Virus record (IMG/VR): IMGVR_UViG_3300025009_000009
Location: 1-64,000 of that record
Strand: one strand, 5' to 3'
Source of the DNA: a virus
DNA: 64,000 nucleotides
The position numbers and the translations under genes are program-made. Shown here piece after piece: positions 24,921 to 34,953 of the stretch; position 1 is the first letter of the stretch; every line of letters begins with the position of its first letter. The notes below the pieces were generated by a model that saw only the letters and a program-made list of their open reading frames with translations, had not been told where the DNA came from and ran no database searches.

Positions 24921-26144
24921 TTATTTACCTTTACTGAAAGTATTTAATACGATATCTTCAATAGCTTTTAATCTTAGTTCTTGTTCTTTCTGTTTCTGAC
25001 TTATATTAGTTTCTTCTGGAGTAGATTTTCTAACTATTGGATTTTCATTCTTAAGTGATTCAAATGGTATTTTACCTTGAATTGCTTCCATTAATCTTTG
25101 TTGACCTTCTAGATTAACAACAGACTCACCTTCATTAACTTGAGCATCAACATTATCACCAACATAATTCATACCATCATCTTCAATTACACCACCATTA
25201 CGATAGTAGTTAATTTTATCCATTGCTAGTTTTTTTAACTGATCTTGCATTGGATCAACGTTATAAGCAACACCACCATCTTCAAATTTAGGTAACACTC
25301 TTTCTTGTGTTCCTTGAGTTTTTTCAGCTAACATTCTTCTTAAATATTCAGTGACAGGATCTTGAATTCCTGGCATTTGTGGAGGTAAAGTATAACTAGA
25401 AAGATCTTGTGAAGGCATAAATGAATTTAAATTAGGTATTTGAAGACCAGAAACTATACCACCATCTTGATATGCATTTCTAGATGGTATCTTTTTTTGT
25501 GAAAGTTCATTTTCATATTTTTCAGAATCTTTTATGTGTTGTATTAATTCTGAATCACTTAAATTTTTATATTCTGGAAGTGATCTAAATTTTTCAAATT
25601 TCTCAGCTATTCCAAATTTAGAATCTAAATTCTCTGAAATATTAGCACCTAACTTAGAAGTATTTTCTGTATCTCTATTCATATAAACATTTCCACCATC
25701 TTCATATTTCTTAACTACACCACCACATTTATAACCATTATTAGACTTAAGTATTTCCATTTCTTCAGGTGACAAACTATCTCCAGATTCTAATTTATAA
25801 GCTAAGGTTCCTTCTTTTGGACCCAATGGTTGTACTTCTCCTGCTTTTTGAATGGCTTCACCTAAAGCTGCACCATATACATTACCAAATAAATTCTTAC
25901 CACCAGCCATTCTTACTGTTGGACGAGAAGTTCTAATCATATTTAATTCTTTTTCTAAATTCACTTTTTGTTCTGGAGGAGTTTTTGGATTATTCAATGA
26001 CTTAAGTATTTCACTTTCTCTTAGAAATGATTGAGTTTCATTAGATACAATCTCACCTCTAGGTAAAGGTTTAACCACACCACCTTCCGCATATTTAGGT
26101 TTTTTAAATTTATCTCTTAAATTTGAAAAATTGTCACTTTTCAT
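24921..26144 (-). CDS. Virion protein with recurring GGVV-type motifs
   Basis: 407 residues carrying at least six copies of a short motif of aromatic/acidic residues followed by GG and a hydrophobic residue: YAEGGVV, YEDGGNV, YQDGGIV, FEDGGVA, YRNGGVI, plus NEGESVVNLEG. They are spaced along a Pro/Asn-rich chain. The same motif type is known from phage and marine-virus structural proteins. It may bind other virion proteins. It is the first gene after a late-promoter site. Confidence 0.6.
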   Translation of the reverse strand: MKSDNFSNLRDKFKKPKYAEGGVVKPLPRGEIVSNETQSFLRESEILKSLNNPKTPPEQKVNLEKELNMIRTSRPTVRMAGGKNLFGNVYGAALGEAIQKAGEVQPLGPKEGTLAYKLESGDSLSPEEMEILKSNNGYKCGGVVKKYEDGGNVYMNRDTENTSKLGANISENLDSKFGIAEKFEKFRSLPEYKNLSDSELIQHIKDSEKYENELSQKKIPSRNAYQDGGIVSGLQIPNLNSFMPSQDLSSYTLPPQMPGIQDPVTEYLRRMLAEKTQGTQERVLPKFEDGGVAYNVDPMQDQLKKLAMDKINYYRNGGVIEDDGMNYVGDNVDAQVNEGESVVNLEGQQRLMEAIQGKIPFESLKNENPIVRKSTPEETNISQKQKEQELRLKAIEDIVLNTFSKGK

Positions 26145-26166
26145 GTCTTCCTCGAATATAGTAATT

Positions 26167-26183
26167 ACATTAATACTTGATAA
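26167..26183 (-). promoter_or_regulatory. Late promoter motif (perfect copy)
   Basis: Minus strand TTATCAAGTATTAATGT, 17/17 match to the consensus derived from six sites. It lies 23 nt before the start codon of the 24921-26144 gene. Confidence 0.75.
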
Positions 26184-26188
26184 ACCCT

Positions 26189-26590
26189 TTAATTACTGTA
26201 TATTATGATAGTTAATGTGTAAGTTGTGTTTGCTAGTAAACCTGTAATATTACTAACTTTTATTATTTTATTTTCTTCGGTATATGTTATAAAGGGATGT
26301 GAAGTTATAGCACCACCTAGAACTCTTATGATTTGTGTTCCTGTTGACTTTAAAGCTAAATTATGTTTAAAAGAGATTGAAAATACAGGATTACCACTTG
26401 CATCAACTTTGATGTTATTAATAGTTTTAATTTCTTGATTAAGATTTTCTGATATTGAAAGATTCTTATTTAAAGCATTGTAAACACTTTCAGCAAAGGA
26501 ATTATAACAAATACCAATCTTTTCAACTAGTTCCTTTTCATCGTCTTTAAAATCTTCAACGTTTAATCTTTTTGGGCTATCTATTTTCAT
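26189..26590 (-). CDS. Small virion-type beta protein
   Basis: 133 residues. A helical first half (residues 10-50) leads into a beta-rich C-terminal half (SFKHNLALKSTGTQIIRVLGG...). It overlaps the nozzle gene by one nt. Probably a tail accessory protein. Confidence 0.55.
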   Translation of the reverse strand: MKIDSPKRLNVEDFKDDEKELVEKIGICYNSFAESVYNALNKNLSISENLNQEIKTINNIKVDASGNPVFSISFKHNLALKSTGTQIIRVLGGAITSHPFITYTEENKIIKVSNITGLLANTTYTLTIIIYSN

Positions 26591-29484
26591 TATTTATATG
26601 CTCTCGGTGTTGTTTGTTCGTTGTAAGTTACTGAATATCCAATAATACCAAACTTCTCTCTGGCTACGTTATGTTCAAATTTCAAATATATATAACGACA
26701 TCTTTGTTTATTTCTAGGCACATACGTTCTAAATGGTCTTTCTCCACCATCACCACCATAAACATACTCACCATATGTTTGAGTACCATAATCACCATTA
26801 CCTTCTGCTTCAAATTCAATACCTTCTAAATGAGCACTTATATCACTTCTAAAAGACATAGTACCATATGTAAAGTTATATTGATCAAACATTAACGTTG
26901 ATTCTCTAAATTGTTTCATTAATGATGAATCACCTAAAGTTTCCGCGGAATATTGCGTTTCAGTACTTATACCATTGAATATAATACAATCACCAACTAG
27001 AATTGGTATTTCGTTATAAAGAATAACTTTACCTAAAGAAAATATTACATCTTTAATAACGGCTTCGTAAGTTATAGCTGTTGTATATTTTTCATAGTTA
27101 GTAAAGGCAATACCAGTTGATGTATTTAGTTCGTCTACAAGAAGATTAAACCCATCTCTAAGGTCTTCTATATCGTTACTACCAGAATAACTAGTATAAG
27201 TTTGTAGAACGTCATCTAGGGCTATTTTTGACACTAATGCTTGTAGTCTACCACCTAGATCATTACCTGTTGATAATTTCAATTCGGTATAGTAATCTGA
27301 ATCATCTAACATCCAATCTTTATCTAACTGATTTAATAATCGATTAAATCTAACAATAGTAATATATTGTATTTGATATAATACATCATGAATGTTAACA
27401 TTAAGTATGTTACTTGGAAAAATTATATCACTTCTAATTGTTGATGGTGATAATGTTTTTTCATATTCTCTATCAGCATAGTCTGTTCTTTCAAAGTTTT
27501 TTCTTTCAATTTCTATCTGGTTAATATCTGATGGACCTAAATAAAGTCTATCATTACCACTATTTACAATACCACAAGTTTTACTCATTATCCAACGAGT
27601 CCAAGTCCTTGTAAATACGTTAAAACGATAACATTGTGTTGCTGTTGTATCTGTTGGTAATGTTGGTAAAAACAATAGATAAGCTCTATCACTTTCATAA
27701 GTTATACCAAAAGACTTCTTAGAGAAATTAGGAAAATTACTAGATGTTGGTTTTAGTATTAAGTCTTCTATCTTTCTAGAAATAATACTAACAGCACCAT
27801 CAGTAACGGTAACAACACCTTGACTTGTTAACATATATATTTGATTATTCAATACTTGAGCTGTGTCAGCAGCTATTAATGGACTAGATGAGTCTGTTAA
27901 TGTAACAACGAAAGTATCTGGAGTAGTTCCAGTTAATCTATATATACCATCAGTCTTAAGAATAAATAAAGATTCTCTTAAAGACATAACTCTTAGAATT
28001 GGTTTATCTTTAGATCCAATAGCTATGTAATTTAATATTGGAACAGATTCAGGTTGTTCTGCTTTTGAATAATAAATCCTATTAGGATTAACTTCATTAT
28101 CAGACTTAACTGATGAAGTAAATGGTGTTGATGGAACTACCAAGGGTATTTTAGGACTAATATCATTACCAGAAGCTTCTATATTTGTTCCTAAATAAAA
28201 TGGTATGTTAGCCATAACTCTTTTTTCTAACATCAATTGACCTGGAAGATCATTTGGTCCAGAAAGATAGAAAGCATATACTCTAGATGATTGATTACGA
28301 TTAATTACTTTAATCAAAGAATTAACCGTATCGTCTATATTTTGTGAAGGTGTACCAGCTTTAGCTAAAGCAAACTTTTTATTTGGTATATCCTCAACTG
28401 TTGAAGCTTCATAAGTTTCATAACCACTTATATCACCAATATAAAGTTTAGTTGGTCCACCCACATCACCTTCATCTTTAAAATCATCAACAGCTAAAAC
28501 ATCAAAAAATAAACGATGTAACGTTGATGTATTTGCATAAAAGACATAACTTTGATATTTAGTTACATCTTTAGCTAATGGTGGTCTATCATTTGAAGAA
28601 TTTATTCCTTCTCCTGATATTGGATTTGTATATAAAGTAGTTCCAGAAGCTCTAAAATCTTCAGAAACTAAATCAGTAGCAGTTACATAACCATTACTAA
28701 AATCTGTTGAAGTTGGATAATCTTCAAACACTAAATTCATTTCATCTTCTGGAACATTTAAAATAGCACCAACCATGTTATCTTTTTGTACATCTCTATA
28801 GACTTGGTATCCATAGTTGTTTTCAGAAGTTATTGTGTACGCATCAATTATTTCGGTTGGTATTGTAAATGTTAAAGTTGTTGCTTTTGAAGCACCTGAA
28901 GTATTTCTTATTATTCCTATCTGTCCCGGAGATCCTATTTTTAAATTACCATTAACATCTTTTCTAAACCAAACAACTCTATAAGCTGTCATCTTATTGT
29001 TTTCTAACCAATCTGTAGAGGCGTTTAACTCTATTTGTATATCTAACGCTTTAGGAACACCAGCACTAACTATATAACCTGGATCTGTTGTTAATTCTGT
29101 AGCTTCCAATGCTGATATTACTTTGATTCCTTCATTTGTTGTAAAATATAAATTACCATTAGATTCAACACTCTTTATTCTAAGTCCTGATTCTAATTCT
29201 GTATATGTTCCTGAGAATTCAGAAAAAGCACCACTACCATCATCAAACAATAATTTAGTAGCGTAGTGTATTAGTATTCTACCTTTATATTGTAATAGTT
29301 GTTTAGAGACATCCGATGCTGTTCCAAAAGAATCACCATATATTTTCATACCTCTACGAGGTTCAATAACACCATCTTTATCTATTACTATATTATTAGC
29401 TTGAACTAATGCACCATCTTCCAGTGTTAATTCATTTTTAAATGAATGTAATCCCAATGCTGCATTTACTGTTTTTTGTGGCAT
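26590..29484 (-). CDS. Tail nozzle / packaged-DNA stabilisation protein
   Basis: 964 residues, mostly beta. The opening LTLEDGALVQANNIVIDKDG and the repeated blade-like motifs (YKGRILIHY, LFILKTDGIYRLTG, QIYMLTSQGVVTVTDG, YLLFLPTLPTD) are typical of the beta-propeller tail-nozzle family of podoviruses (T7 gp12 / P22 gp10 type). It would form the distal tail tube that binds fibres. It follows the adaptor gene directly, as in other podoviruses. Confidence 0.78.
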   Translation of the reverse strand: MPQKTVNAALGLHSFKNELTLEDGALVQANNIVIDKDGVIEPRRGMKIYGDSFGTASDVSKQLLQYKGRILIHYATKLLFDDGSGAFSEFSGTYTELESGLRIKSVESNGNLYFTTNEGIKVISALEATELTTDPGYIVSAGVPKALDIQIELNASTDWLENNKMTAYRVVWFRKDVNGNLKIGSPGQIGIIRNTSGASKATTLTFTIPTEIIDAYTITSENNYGYQVYRDVQKDNMVGAILNVPEDEMNLVFEDYPTSTDFSNGYVTATDLVSEDFRASGTTLYTNPISGEGINSSNDRPPLAKDVTKYQSYVFYANTSTLHRLFFDVLAVDDFKDEGDVGGPTKLYIGDISGYETYEASTVEDIPNKKFALAKAGTPSQNIDDTVNSLIKVINRNQSSRVYAFYLSGPNDLPGQLMLEKRVMANIPFYLGTNIEASGNDISPKIPLVVPSTPFTSSVKSDNEVNPNRIYYSKAEQPESVPILNYIAIGSKDKPILRVMSLRESLFILKTDGIYRLTGTTPDTFVVTLTDSSSPLIAADTAQVLNNQIYMLTSQGVVTVTDGAVSIISRKIEDLILKPTSSNFPNFSKKSFGITYESDRAYLLFLPTLPTDTTATQCYRFNVFTRTWTRWIMSKTCGIVNSGNDRLYLGPSDINQIEIERKNFERTDYADREYEKTLSPSTIRSDIIFPSNILNVNIHDVLYQIQYITIVRFNRLLNQLDKDWMLDDSDYYTELKLSTGNDLGGRLQALVSKIALDDVLQTYTSYSGSNDIEDLRDGFNLLVDELNTSTGIAFTNYEKYTTAITYEAVIKDVIFSLGKVILYNEIPILVGDCIIFNGISTETQYSAETLGDSSLMKQFRESTLMFDQYNFTYGTMSFRSDISAHLEGIEFEAEGNGDYGTQTYGEYVYGGDGGERPFRTYVPRNKQRCRYIYLKFEHNVAREKFGIIGYSVTYNEQTTPRAYK

Positions 29485-29493
29485 TTTTCATCC

Positions 29494-30483
29494 TTATATT
29501 GAACGTTTACCTTTTCTACCGATACCACTACTTCTTAAAATATTATGACGAGATTTAGCTTTGATTGGAGATCCTGATATTCTGTTGTCTAACATTAATC
29601 CGTTATTGTTCTCCATTTTTTCTAAACGTCTAGTAGCAACGGCTAAATTTTGAACATCACCATTAGCTTCTAAAACTAATGTTGCTGTCATTTGTGCTAA
29701 TAATGGGTGTAGTTCACTTGGACAATTAATTAGATCTGTTTCACCAGCTAATGATAATCTATCACCAATAGATAATCTTGGTGGTATGTTCTCGGGATCT
29801 AGTTGTATATATTTACCTGAAGTATTTATCGATATAATAGGAACATCAAAACTTATAATTTTATGAGGTGATTTTGTTCTGACGAAATCATATAAAGCTG
29901 TTGCTGAAAAATTAGTAGGTAAAGCTGTTTTATTTTCATCAGAATTAATTAAAGTTATAATACCGTTAGTTCTATCAATGTTTTGAATTATCGCAACTCT
30001 TTCATTTAATACTAAAGCGTTTGGTTTTATTAAATAGAAGAATAGTAAACCACCAATACCGTCTATATTATCTTCACTAGTGTGTATTACTAGATTCTCA
30101 CCTTCTATATAGTATCTAAAAACTCCATTATTACCATTATAATCAACTAATTCATCTGTTGATACTTGTATCATATCCTGTTTAGTTTCTTCATCATTTA
30201 TGTCACTAATATAAAACACTTCTTGAAATTTAGCTCCTATTGAACGATATGGTATTTCATATCGTTTTACACCAGCTTCTAATGGTATTATTTCTTGAAT
30301 ACGAAAATAGTTCTCTTGTTTTGATAAAATTAAAGGAATTAATGAGCTTGACATCTCATCGTTTGCTAATTTTAATATGTCATTATCATCTAGTAAATTT
30401 TGACTGTCTGGTATATTAGTACGTTTTTTTATACTATCTAATAATTCAATAGATGAATAATAGGATTTGTTTGCTGTAGACAT
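29494..30483 (-). CDS. Head-to-tail adaptor protein
   Basis: 329 residues. The N-terminal helices (ELLDSIKKRTNIPDSQNLLDDNDILKLANDE) and the beta segment LEAGVKRYEIPYR resemble the podovirus adaptor family (T7 gp11 / P22 gp4-like), whose twelve subunits join the portal to the nozzle. Its gene lies 9 nt upstream of the nozzle gene. Family assignment rests on pattern and gene order. Confidence 0.7.
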   Translation of the reverse strand: MSTANKSYYSSIELLDSIKKRTNIPDSQNLLDDNDILKLANDEMSSSLIPLILSKQENYFRIQEIIPLEAGVKRYEIPYRSIGAKFQEVFYISDINDEETKQDMIQVSTDELVDYNGNNGVFRYYIEGENLVIHTSEDNIDGIGGLLFFYLIKPNALVLNERVAIIQNIDRTNGIITLINSDENKTALPTNFSATALYDFVRTKSPHKIISFDVPIISINTSGKYIQLDPENIPPRLSIGDRLSLAGETDLINCPSELHPLLAQMTATLVLEANGDVQNLAVATRRLEKMENNNGLMLDNRISGSPIKAKSRHNILRSSGIGRKGKRSI

Positions 30484-30497
30484 AGTACATCCTTATA

Positions 30498-30845
30498 TTA
30501 TTCTTTTAATTGAGAAGCTAATTCCATTAGTTTTTTAAGTTTAGCTAATTTATTATCTTTTCCTTCTTCCATTCCATCACATTCAGCTTCATCTTCTTTA
30601 CATTCTTCCATTTCTTCTTCACTTCCAACAATTTCTTTAGCTTTCTCTAGTCCTTCTTCTAATCCATCTTTATCTGGAGCGGCTACTGTTACTTTTTTCA
30701 TACCTTTTAATTCTTCACCACCAGCTTCATTCATGATAGAATCAATATCATCAAGCATTGACTCTTTAATCTTCTTAGATTTATCATCAACAAATTTACC
30801 TTCTTTTGCTTTCTTTCTTAGTAGATCTTTAAATTTTTCAATCAT
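30498..30845 (-). CDS. Acidic hypothetical protein
   Basis: 115 residues, very acidic in the middle (EEEMEECKEDEAECDGMEEGKD) with four Cys/Met pairs, and helical ends. Likely disordered or DNA-mimic-like in the centre. Good AAAGGAG site. Function unknown. Confidence 0.55.
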   Translation of the reverse strand: MIEKFKDLLRKKAKEGKFVDDKSKKIKESMLDDIDSIMNEAGGEELKGMKKVTVAAPDKDGLEEGLEKAKEIVGSEEEMEECKEDEAECDGMEEGKDNKLAKLKKLMELASQLKE

Positions 30846-31074
30846 TAGAAACTCCTTTATTTTTATTCTCTAAGTAAGTTTTAGTACCACTTATCAAATG
30901 TTCTGTTAAGTTTGCACCAAAAAAAGATACAGCACAAACCTTTAATAAATCAACTAGCTGAGCACCATCTATATAGTTACCAACTCTAAGTAAAACACTT
31001 AGTAGTGTTATTATTCCCATTATCCAAACTTTACGATAACCCATTAAAAAATCTAGTTTTAATCTAGATAACAT
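30838..31074 (-). CDS. Holin-like membrane protein
   Basis: 78 residues with two membrane segments (KVWIMGIITLLSVLLRVGNY and LVDLLKVCAVSFFGANLT) and a charged C-terminus, the size and topology of a class II holin. The frame is open from 31095, but CTGGAG sits before the ATG at 31074. It lies among virion genes rather than the lysis cassette, so the holin role is a suggestion only. Confidence 0.55.
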   Translation of the reverse strand: MLSRLKLDFLMGYRKVWIMGIITLLSVLLRVGNYIDGAQLVDLLKVCAVSFFGANLTEHLISGTKTYLENKNKGVSND

Positions 31075-31075
31075 A

Positions 31076-31471
31076 TTAAACTCCAGTTGTCTCACTTCTA
31101 AATTTAAAAGTTAGACTAACATAACCACTAACGTCAGGTGAAGTATATTGTACTTGACCACTAGATGTTATATCAAATTCTATACCACTATCATCACCTG
31201 TACTATTTACTGACATATACCAACCAGAATTATTTTGTACACCTATTAATTCAAATATTTCAAATTTATCACTAGTAGCTTGCAAATCAACACTAACTAT
31301 AGTTTTAAAAGATCTAACATCAGCATTAGCAAAAGCTAATCCTGTTACGTTAGTAAATGATGTTTGATTGTTGCTACCACTAAAAGACGTTTCTTCGATA
31401 TCACCTGTGCTAGGTGAAGATATAGACACTAATTTTGGTATTCCATTTACAAAATTTACAGCATATCCCAT
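31076..31471 (-). CDS. Short decoration/fibre protein with shared C-terminal module
   Basis: 131 residues, beta-rich, few charged residues. Its body (NNQTSFTNVTGLAFANADVR...GIEFDITSSGQV) matches the C-terminal modules of the proteins at 38421 and 40047, so it is the module standing alone. Probably a trimeric adhesin or fibre tip. CAAGGAT site before the ATG. Confidence 0.65.
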   Translation of the reverse strand: MGYAVNFVNGIPKLVSISSPSTGDIEETSFSGSNNQTSFTNVTGLAFANADVRSFKTIVSVDLQATSDKFEIFELIGVQNNSGWYMSVNSTGDDSGIEFDITSSGQVQYTSPDVSGYVSLTFKFRSETTGV

Positions 31472-31491
31472 TTTATATCCTTGTAAAAAGA

Positions 31492-31516
31492 AGAGAAGGA
31501 CTTCATGTCCTTCTCT
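31492..31516 (-). terminator. Rho-independent terminator
   Basis: A 10-bp stem AGAGAAGGAC/GTCCTTCTCT with a 5-nt loop, followed on the minus strand by TTCTTTTT. It closes the transcript of the repeat fibre gene at 31532. Confidence 0.85.
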
Positions 31517-31531
31517 GCTTAATTATGTTAA

Positions 31532-33130
31532 TTAGATAGCTAATTCAAGATGTGGAGCAAGAACTATTTTACCAAGAGCACTAGCATGTCCAAGTAGTAC
31601 TATGTTTTTATCGGCTGGAGCAGTTTTAGTAGCATTTCCAGCAGTAGCAGAAAGATAAACACGTTTACCTAAATCAAAGTTTCCATCTTTAAGTACAGTA
31701 ACTTCACCAGCTACTTGTACTAGTCCAGAAGCTTCATCTGCTATTTCAGCAATAACAACACCAATAGTACCTTCACAAGTACTTAATGCGTCAGCATCAG
31801 CAAGAATGATTTCACCAGCAACAGTTTGACTTAAACAAACAACAGATCCTGCTGGTATAGCACTTCCTGTATTATTAGTTAATGTGATAGAAACAGATTG
31901 AACAGAACTACGTGCATCTAATTTAGCGATAGCACTTTCAATAGTATCGGTATTTGCTATAACGCCAGCAGAAGCAGCATATGCATCAGAAAGTCCAATA
32001 TCATTAGCTTCAAGTACAACGTCACCGGCTTGACCATTTACAGATGTAACTTCATCGCTAACATCCCATTTTTCCCAAGCACTACCATTGTAAGCTACTT
32101 TATCACCAGAAGCAAGAACTATACTACCTCCAAAAGCACCAAAATCATGTGTTCCTGCTGTTGTAACTCTATATAGAGCACCTTGTACTCTTGCAGCTTC
32201 TAAATCTAAATCTGGACTATTTGTAGTAGCATTATAAGTACCAGCATAGAACAATGGACTTGGTATAGATTCTACTTCAGTTTCCAAAGCTTGTAAAGCT
32301 GCTTTGATTGTTGAACTATCAGCAATAACTGATCCTGTAAATGTTCCTAAATGTTGAGCATTTTCAGCAACACCAGAAAGAGTTACTAAATCGTTAGCGT
32401 TAGCATCTATTTCTTCTTGAGCTGTTTCTAGAGCTTGTAGAGCAGCTTTGATTGTTTGATCATCAGCTATAGTAGATCCTGTGAATGATCCTAGATTATC
32501 AGAATCAACAGCTACACCAGAAAGTGTTACAAGATGTCCAACATCATCAGCAGCACCAGAAGCTACACCGGCAGTTGTTTCATGAGCACTTTCAATTGCT
32601 TGTAATGCGACTTTGATAGTTGAGCTATCAGCGATTGTGCTTCCAGTAAAAGCACCTAAGTGTTGTGCATTTTCTGCAACACCTGATAATGTAATTAAAT
32701 CATTAGCATTTACATCAACTTCTTCATGTGCTGTTTCTAATGCTTGTAATGCAGCTTTTACTGTAGAATTATCGACTATTGTTGATCCAGTAAATTCACC
32801 TAAATTCTCAGCATTAACGGCAACACCAGAAAGTATTACCAAATCACCAATAGCAGTTTCAGCAGTTCCTAAATCTGTATCTAATTTTTCAATACCTGAT
32901 TGAACAGTTACTTGTGTACGAACAGCAGTTAAACCTACTTGATCAGCACCTGAACTACCATCAACTACAGAAGCGATAAGAATTAACTTATCAGCAATAG
33001 CTCCAGTAATTTCAGCACTATTTGCACCTACTTTAATGGAACTTACTTTAAGTATGTCTGTACCACCATTTAGATCGACTTCTTTATGAAACCCATCTAT
33101 ATAACGAATTAATTTACTAATGTCTGTCAT
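31532..33130 (-). CDS. Repeat-containing fibre protein
   Basis: 532 residues, acidic, Ala/Thr/Ser/Val-rich. Residues of about 80-290 hold four tandem copies of a 45-50-residue repeat (LVTLSGVAENAQHLGAFTGS then TIKAALQALETAHEEVDANA). This is a collagen-free coiled-coil/beta type repeat typical of trimeric fibres. A C-terminal module (NNTGSAIPAGSVVCLSQ...LGHASALGKIVLAP) is shared with the protein at 33959. Likely a tail or head fibre. Confidence 0.7.
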   Translation of the reverse strand: MTDISKLIRYIDGFHKEVDLNGGTDILKVSSIKVGANSAEITGAIADKLILIASVVDGSSGADQVGLTAVRTQVTVQSGIEKLDTDLGTAETAIGDLVILSGVAVNAENLGEFTGSTIVDNSTVKAALQALETAHEEVDVNANDLITLSGVAENAQHLGAFTGSTIADSSTIKVALQAIESAHETTAGVASGAADDVGHLVTLSGVAVDSDNLGSFTGSTIADDQTIKAALQALETAQEEIDANANDLVTLSGVAENAQHLGTFTGSVIADSSTIKAALQALETEVESIPSPLFYAGTYNATTNSPDLDLEAARVQGALYRVTTAGTHDFGAFGGSIVLASGDKVAYNGSAWEKWDVSDEVTSVNGQAGDVVLEANDIGLSDAYAASAGVIANTDTIESAIAKLDARSSVQSVSITLTNNTGSAIPAGSVVCLSQTVAGEIILADADALSTCEGTIGVVIAEIADEASGLVQVAGEVTVLKDGNFDLGKRVYLSATAGNATKTAPADKNIVLLGHASALGKIVLAPHLELAI

Positions 33131-33158
33131 TTTTTAAATCTCCAAAAAATTGTTTATA

Positions 33159-33677
33159 TTATGCTTTTTTTACCAGTAAACGAGCAATAGCTCCTGCTCC
33201 TGGATCTGCTGACCATGTTAATGTAATTGCATCTACTGCCTGATTAAAAGATACTAAAGCTGTACTATTAGCTCCTGCTGTTTTTTGTGAACAAGCAAGA
33301 ATAACATCACCAGCAGCTAAACCAACAGCAGCAACACTTTCTACAGCACCACCACCAGCAGAAGCTGCGGTATCAATTACAACTAAATCTGCTATATCTA
33401 ATTTTAAAGCTAATGCATCAAATACTACATTTTGTGATGGAGCTTTAGTTGTAACTCCGTCAACTAATGCATCTTCTATATCAGAACTATTAGCTTTCAA
33501 TGCTAATGCATCAAATACTGCATTTTGTGAAGGTGCTTTATCAACAACAGCATTAACAATAGCATCTTCTATAACATCAGCAGCAGCATCTTCAGCAATA
33601 TCAGTAGCTTCAACTAAAACAGCATCGATAGCATCTTGTACGTTTTTTTCATCAATTCCTTTGTAATCTACACTCAT
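33159..33677 (-). CDS. Fibre protein with 'KAPSQNAVFDALALK' repeats
   Basis: 172 residues. Two near-identical repeats (DKAPSQNAVFDALALK and TKAPSQNVVFDALALK) sit in an acidic helical stem of the type often seen in phage fibres and head appendages. A beta C-terminal domain (GDVILACSQKTAGANSTALVSF) follows. Function inferred. Confidence 0.65.
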   Translation of the reverse strand: MSVDYKGIDEKNVQDAIDAVLVEATDIAEDAAADVIEDAIVNAVVDKAPSQNAVFDALALKANSSDIEDALVDGVTTKAPSQNVVFDALALKLDIADLVVIDTAASAGGGAVESVAAVGLAAGDVILACSQKTAGANSTALVSFNQAVDAITLTWSADPGAGAIARLLVKKA

Positions 33678-33692
33678 TATTATCTCCTTAGT

Positions 33693-33866
33693 TTATTCAT
33701 CAATTTTTTCAAATTGATATTGAAGTTTTACTTTTAAAGGCAATCCTGACATCTTTAAAAGTTTGTTAACTCTTGTTACTAATAATTTTAACATCTTAGC
33801 TACTTTCTTACCTACTTCCTGAGAAAGTTGTTGAATCTCTTCGTTACTTTTTGATTCTAAATCCAT
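33693..33866 (-). CDS. Small helical protein
   Basis: 57 residues (MDLESKSNEEIQQLSQEVGK...), a charged helix followed by an amphipathic helix. AGGAG ribosome site, and it is the first gene after a late-promoter site. Possible chaperone or minor virion protein. Confidence 0.6.
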   Translation of the reverse strand: MDLESKSNEEIQQLSQEVGKKVAKMLKLLVTRVNKLLKMSGLPLKVKLQYQFEKIDE

Positions 33867-33935
33867 GAAATTGCTCCTATTTAATGTTTATCACCGTTTA
33901 TTATTCTTCCTAAATAACAGCTACGATAAATACTC

Positions 33936-33952
33936 ACATTAAAACTTGATAA
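33936..33952 (-). promoter_or_regulatory. Late promoter motif (16/17)
   Basis: Minus strand TTATCAAGTTTTAATGT, one difference from the consensus, 69 nt before the start of the small helical gene at 33866. Confidence 0.65.
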
Positions 33953-33958
33953 AATGAA

Positions 33959-34936
33959 TTAACTTAATTGAATTATTACATCTGGATCTAGTATAATATC
34001 TTTATTTAAAGGATTATCTTGATTTTTAGAAACCACACCAACTTTTATAACGAAATCTCCAGAAACAAATCCATTAATACCAACTTGAGGTAAAACATTA
34101 GTTAAACCACCAGTTTTACTAACATATAGTATATCACCAAAACTAAAAGCTATTGATACGTTTTTTATAACTCTATCAGACTTAATTTCACCTTGTTCAC
34201 CATCTAAAGTGTCTGAAGCTAATAAACCAATAATACCAACACTATTTGATATAGAAACATCTATCAAATCCATATCACCATTAGTATTAACTCTAACTGG
34301 TGTATTCTCTAGAATAGTACTTCCTGTATTATTTTCTAGAAGTATAGGTGGTGTTTGATTCTGTATCTCTAATAGTTCTTGACTATTTTCCCATTTACCA
34401 CTAGTAAAGTTGAATTTAAGTATATCACTTTCATCAGGACTATATAAATCAACATCAGTTAAACTAGATAAAGAAGCACCAGCACTTACAGCTTTTAAAT
34501 CAATTTCATTTGTCGAAGCATTTCCTGTGATACTAATTGTAGAATCACTAGAAATAAAATTGAAGCTTCTTGTAGACAAATCATCCCCATTAGTACAGCC
34601 AATCTCTACCGATCCACCAATGGGACGTTTAAAAAAACTTGCAACAACTATTTTTGGTATTCCTGAAGCATTATAAACAGAACATCTAAAACGTATTAAC
34701 TCATATGAACTAATATCAACATAAGTGCTATCAACACCAATTATAGTATCGATAGTATCCCAATTAGATTGATTTTTTAGTTTTCCTTCTACAACAACAG
34801 CATTGATAATTCCTACATTTTCAGTTACAACTCTTAGTGAAGGCTGTTCGGCTAAGTCATAACCATCAGAACTACCAAGTATCCCTGTAGATCGAAAATC
34901 AATTTCTAAATTGAGTCTACGATCTGCTGTAGACAT
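33959..34936 (-). CDS. Fibre/appendage protein
   Basis: 325 residues, beta-rich. A central GCTNGDDLSTRSFNFISSDSTISITGN segment looks like a beta-helix or shaft start. The C-terminal part (LENNTGSTILENTPVRVN...GDILYVSKTGGLTNVLPQ) is homologous in layout to the C-terminal module of the protein at 31532. AGGAGG ribosome site. Probably a virion fibre. Confidence 0.65.
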   Translation of the reverse strand: MSTADRRLNLEIDFRSTGILGSSDGYDLAEQPSLRVVTENVGIINAVVVEGKLKNQSNWDTIDTIIGVDSTYVDISSYELIRFRCSVYNASGIPKIVVASFFKRPIGGSVEIGCTNGDDLSTRSFNFISSDSTISITGNASTNEIDLKAVSAGASLSSLTDVDLYSPDESDILKFNFTSGKWENSQELLEIQNQTPPILLENNTGSTILENTPVRVNTNGDMDLIDVSISNSVGIIGLLASDTLDGEQGEIKSDRVIKNVSIAFSFGDILYVSKTGGLTNVLPQVGINGFVSGDFVIKVGVVSKNQDNPLNKDIILDPDVIIQLS

Positions 34937-34953
34937 TTGTACCTCCTAATAAT

